From assembly GCA_905182995.1 (NCBI GenBank), contig CAJJDP010000051.1, forward strand, positions 68,718-132,717: 64,000 nucleotides of DNA. The letters are read 5' to 3'. The position numbers and the translations under genes were made by a program. This DNA comes from Paramecium octaurelia. Its lineage: Eukaryota; Ciliophora; Oligohymenophorea; Peniculida; Parameciidae. Shown one piece after another: positions 61,585 through 64,000 of the stretch. Position 1 is the stretch's first letter. Each line of letters starts with the position of its first letter. The notes beneath the pieces are model-generated. The model ran no database searches, had not been told where the DNA came from, and worked only from the letters and a program-made list of their open reading frames with translations.

Positions 61585-64000
61585 ATGATATTTCATATAA
61601 TAATAATGATTTTGCCTGTCCAGAACTATGAAGAGTTGATATATTAATTTGATCCAGCTACTAACGGAATTGATGGTTAACATTATATAGTAAATCTTAG
61701 GGTGGGAAAGTTCTACAAATTCATCTATTTTTGTTACCTAAGATGGCCTAACTTTATATGGAGGAGATTCTCCTTAAATTAGCAGAATTTTCTTAGATTT
61801 AAACCCTCATTATCAAGTAAAAGTGAAAATGGAATTTTGGTTGTAATGATGTTTTCATTAAATAAGAACTTAATAAAAAAGTCCTGGACAAATAATTATG
61901 TAATTAGATGAGATCTAGGTATACACTCAATCGTATGACGGTCTTACTATGTCAAAATTAAAGGGACCTACTCCAAACGGTTTTTATTTTGACACAATAA
62001 TATCATAATATCCAGGGAAAAAAAGAACTTCTTCAATTTAAATAGAAGTACAAGGATAAGTATATCATTACATTTATTTAAGACTTAGTGTGGAATTAGA
62101 ACACTACAGTATTACATTGAAAGATGTCCATCAGGATGTGATGCTTGCGACAATTTTGATTATTTGGCTTGCAAAAAATGGAGAATTTTTAGCTTAAATT
62201 TTAACTAGTATCTCTTCTCAAGTCTATAAGGATGGGCTACACAATTTCCTTGGTCTACGTAATAATTTAATTTATGTGCTAATTGTCATTTTCTTTAACA
62301 AAATGGGATTTAATATTTTGGAGTATTACCTCCTCATAAAGGAATAATGTTGAGATTTTATCGGTAGTTTACTATTGGTGTTTGGAATATCTAAATCAAT
62401 GGATTGAAAAACATAGTCTAATAGCCGACAGGCTTTTTTTAGGGTGAATTAATAATTAATGATCACATAGCTACAAATTTATTTATTGAATTTGGATAAG
62501 GGTATATACGAGATATTGAATTGTATTATTAACTGGATGACATATATTTGAATCTTGAAATTCGTAATTGCTATTCTGTTATAAATAACGATTGTGTTAG
62601 TTGCTTAGATGGATGGGAATTTGAAGAAATCCAAAACGAATGTCATCCTTTATGCGGAAATCAAATGATTTAAGGGCTTGAAGAATGTGATGATGGTAAC
62701 GATATTCAAAATGATGGATGTTATGAGTGTAAATTTAAATGCGATGTCAATTGTACGTATTGTGAATTTGGGAAATGTCAAAAGTGTGAAATGGGATATA
62801 TTATATTGAATAATGAATACAATTTTCCCTAATGTTATCATGAAATAAATAATTGTCTTGTTTTAGAAGAATATAAATGTAAGGAATGCAAAGCTGGATA
62901 TTTATAGTTGAATGGATATTGTTATCCACATTGTGGAGATGGTATTTAAATATTAGGAATTGAAGAATGTGATGATGGAAATTCAATACCTTTTGATGGC
63001 TGCTTTAATTGCACATTTTAATGTCAGTAAAATTGTATAATTTGTTTTGAAGGAGTATGTAATTAATATTGTGAAGAGGGTTTTATACTTATGGATTCGT
63101 CCTGTATCCCTATATGTGGAGATGGAATTATAACAAATCTGGAAGAATGTGAGGATGACAATAATATACCATATGATGGTTGTTATTTATGTGAATTCTC
63201 ATGTCCTTTGAATTGCTTAGAATGTTAAAATGGGTATTGTCTATAATGTAATACTAATTATTAATTATCTTCAAATAATCAATGCAACATCATTGAATAT
63301 AAAGAATTTGATGATTACAATAATGATCCACAAGATGGCGGTCATCAATTCTGGGTCGAATTAGATTAGGTGTGCAGAAGACTCAATCAAGACACCAATA
63401 GTGAATGCTCATATTTTACATAACCAAAATTGCTTATTCAATACAAAAAGATGCTCTGGAATAAATAATATGTGACACTTACCTTTAGTTAACCAGTTAA
63501 AGTTGGATCAAATCGAATGCTTTTCGAAGAATTTACTTATTCAATATTAAATTTACCTAAGTCCTAATATATCATTAAAACATAAAGTAGCCAAGAGATT
63601 AGCAATTCCGTAAAAATTATCGAGCATTAGTTGGAAATTGAAATATTTAAACTTTTGGAATTCAAACCTGTCTTAAATATTAATTTCCCCTAAGAAATTA
63701 TTAATCAATATGGCTTCAGCTTTAGTAAAACATATAATACAACTTTATAAATTCCAACTTATTTAGATGAAAAATAGACATATTACTCAGAAATCATTTA
63801 AAGGGTGAATAGATATGCACTTTATTCATATGGTGGAGTTAGCAGTCTAATGATAATTTAAGGAAGATATGAAATTTTAATTGAAATAATCAACTTGCTT
63901 TAATTTTAAAATTATCTTAAATACATCAATGTGAAATTTCCTTAGAACTTACTTCTCTATTTTGAGTCTTATGATTTGTTATCTATTGAAGCAATGTATT
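61585..64000 (+). CDS. Cysteine-rich surface protein, 3' end outside window
   Basis: Exons 61585-61675, 61701-61842, 61867-62059 and 62083 onward; introns of 25, 24 and 23 nt. About 780 residues are visible without a stop. The N-terminus MIFHIIIMILPVQ is hydrophobic and could be a signal peptide; ATG 61585 was preferred over 61606 for that reason. A non-Cys domain (NGIDGWESSTNSSIFVTQDG) is followed from about 62550 by repeats of the form CGDG...EECDDGN...DGCxxCxxxC (near 62655, 62930 and 63115), a DUF4215-like pattern found in ciliate surface proteins. A last unit is degenerate (EYKEFDDYNNDPQDGGHQFW). The following region (KLLIQYKKMLWNKQYVTLTF...) is the conserved tail leading to the expected membrane part. 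It probably sits at the cell surface. Its ligand is unknown. Confidence 0.88.

Overview
The window reads as nuclear DNA of a Paramecium-like ciliate. It is very AT-rich. Long reading frames appear only when TAA and TAG are read as glutamine and TGA is the sole stop. The genes are broken by tiny GT...AG introns of 20-28 nt; removing them restores frames of more than 9 kb exactly. With the standard code nearly all of these genes are invisible, so positions below come from my own reading with the ciliate code.

Layout. 1-7.4 kb: a decayed tetratricopeptide (TPR) gene, present twice because of a faulty contig join, and a broken Rho-type GTPase on the minus strand. 9.3-11.1 kb and 23.3-26.1 kb: two intact plus-strand genes for pentapeptide + WD40 proteins (597 and 911 aa). 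12.7-18.8 kb: a second join duplication and the remains of a minus-strand cysteine-rich surface-protein gene. 21.4-22.3 kb: a 900-N gap. 28.7-29.8 kb: a broken aspartate aminotransferase. 30.3-32.8 kb: remains of a minus-strand sensor-type membrane protein, duplicated by a third join. 34.0-43.2 kb (minus): an intact 3050-aa NACHT ATPase with pentapeptide repeats and 19 WD40 repeats. 48.2-49.2 kb: a Tc1/mariner-like transposase remnant. 49.9-59.1 kb (minus): an intact 3017-aa protein with no recognised domain. 61.6 kb to the end: an intact cysteine-rich surface protein that runs off the window.

The theme is a small family of STAND/NLR-like proteins. The giant gene carries the whole layout: long helical N-terminus, NACHT ATPase, winged-helix end, helical linker, pentapeptide repeats, WD40 propellers and a short C-terminal module. 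The two smaller genes match only the part after the NACHT module and share a last intron at the corresponding site. They look like detached sensor halves of the giant protein.

The most unusual signal is in the first duplication. Its two copies differ by two insertions, 29 and 28 bp, each flanked by TA. This is the size and boundary expected of Paramecium internal eliminated sequences (IESs), and removing the first restores the TPR frame. The left half of the window is rich in pseudogenes and assembly seams; the right half carries three large intact genes.
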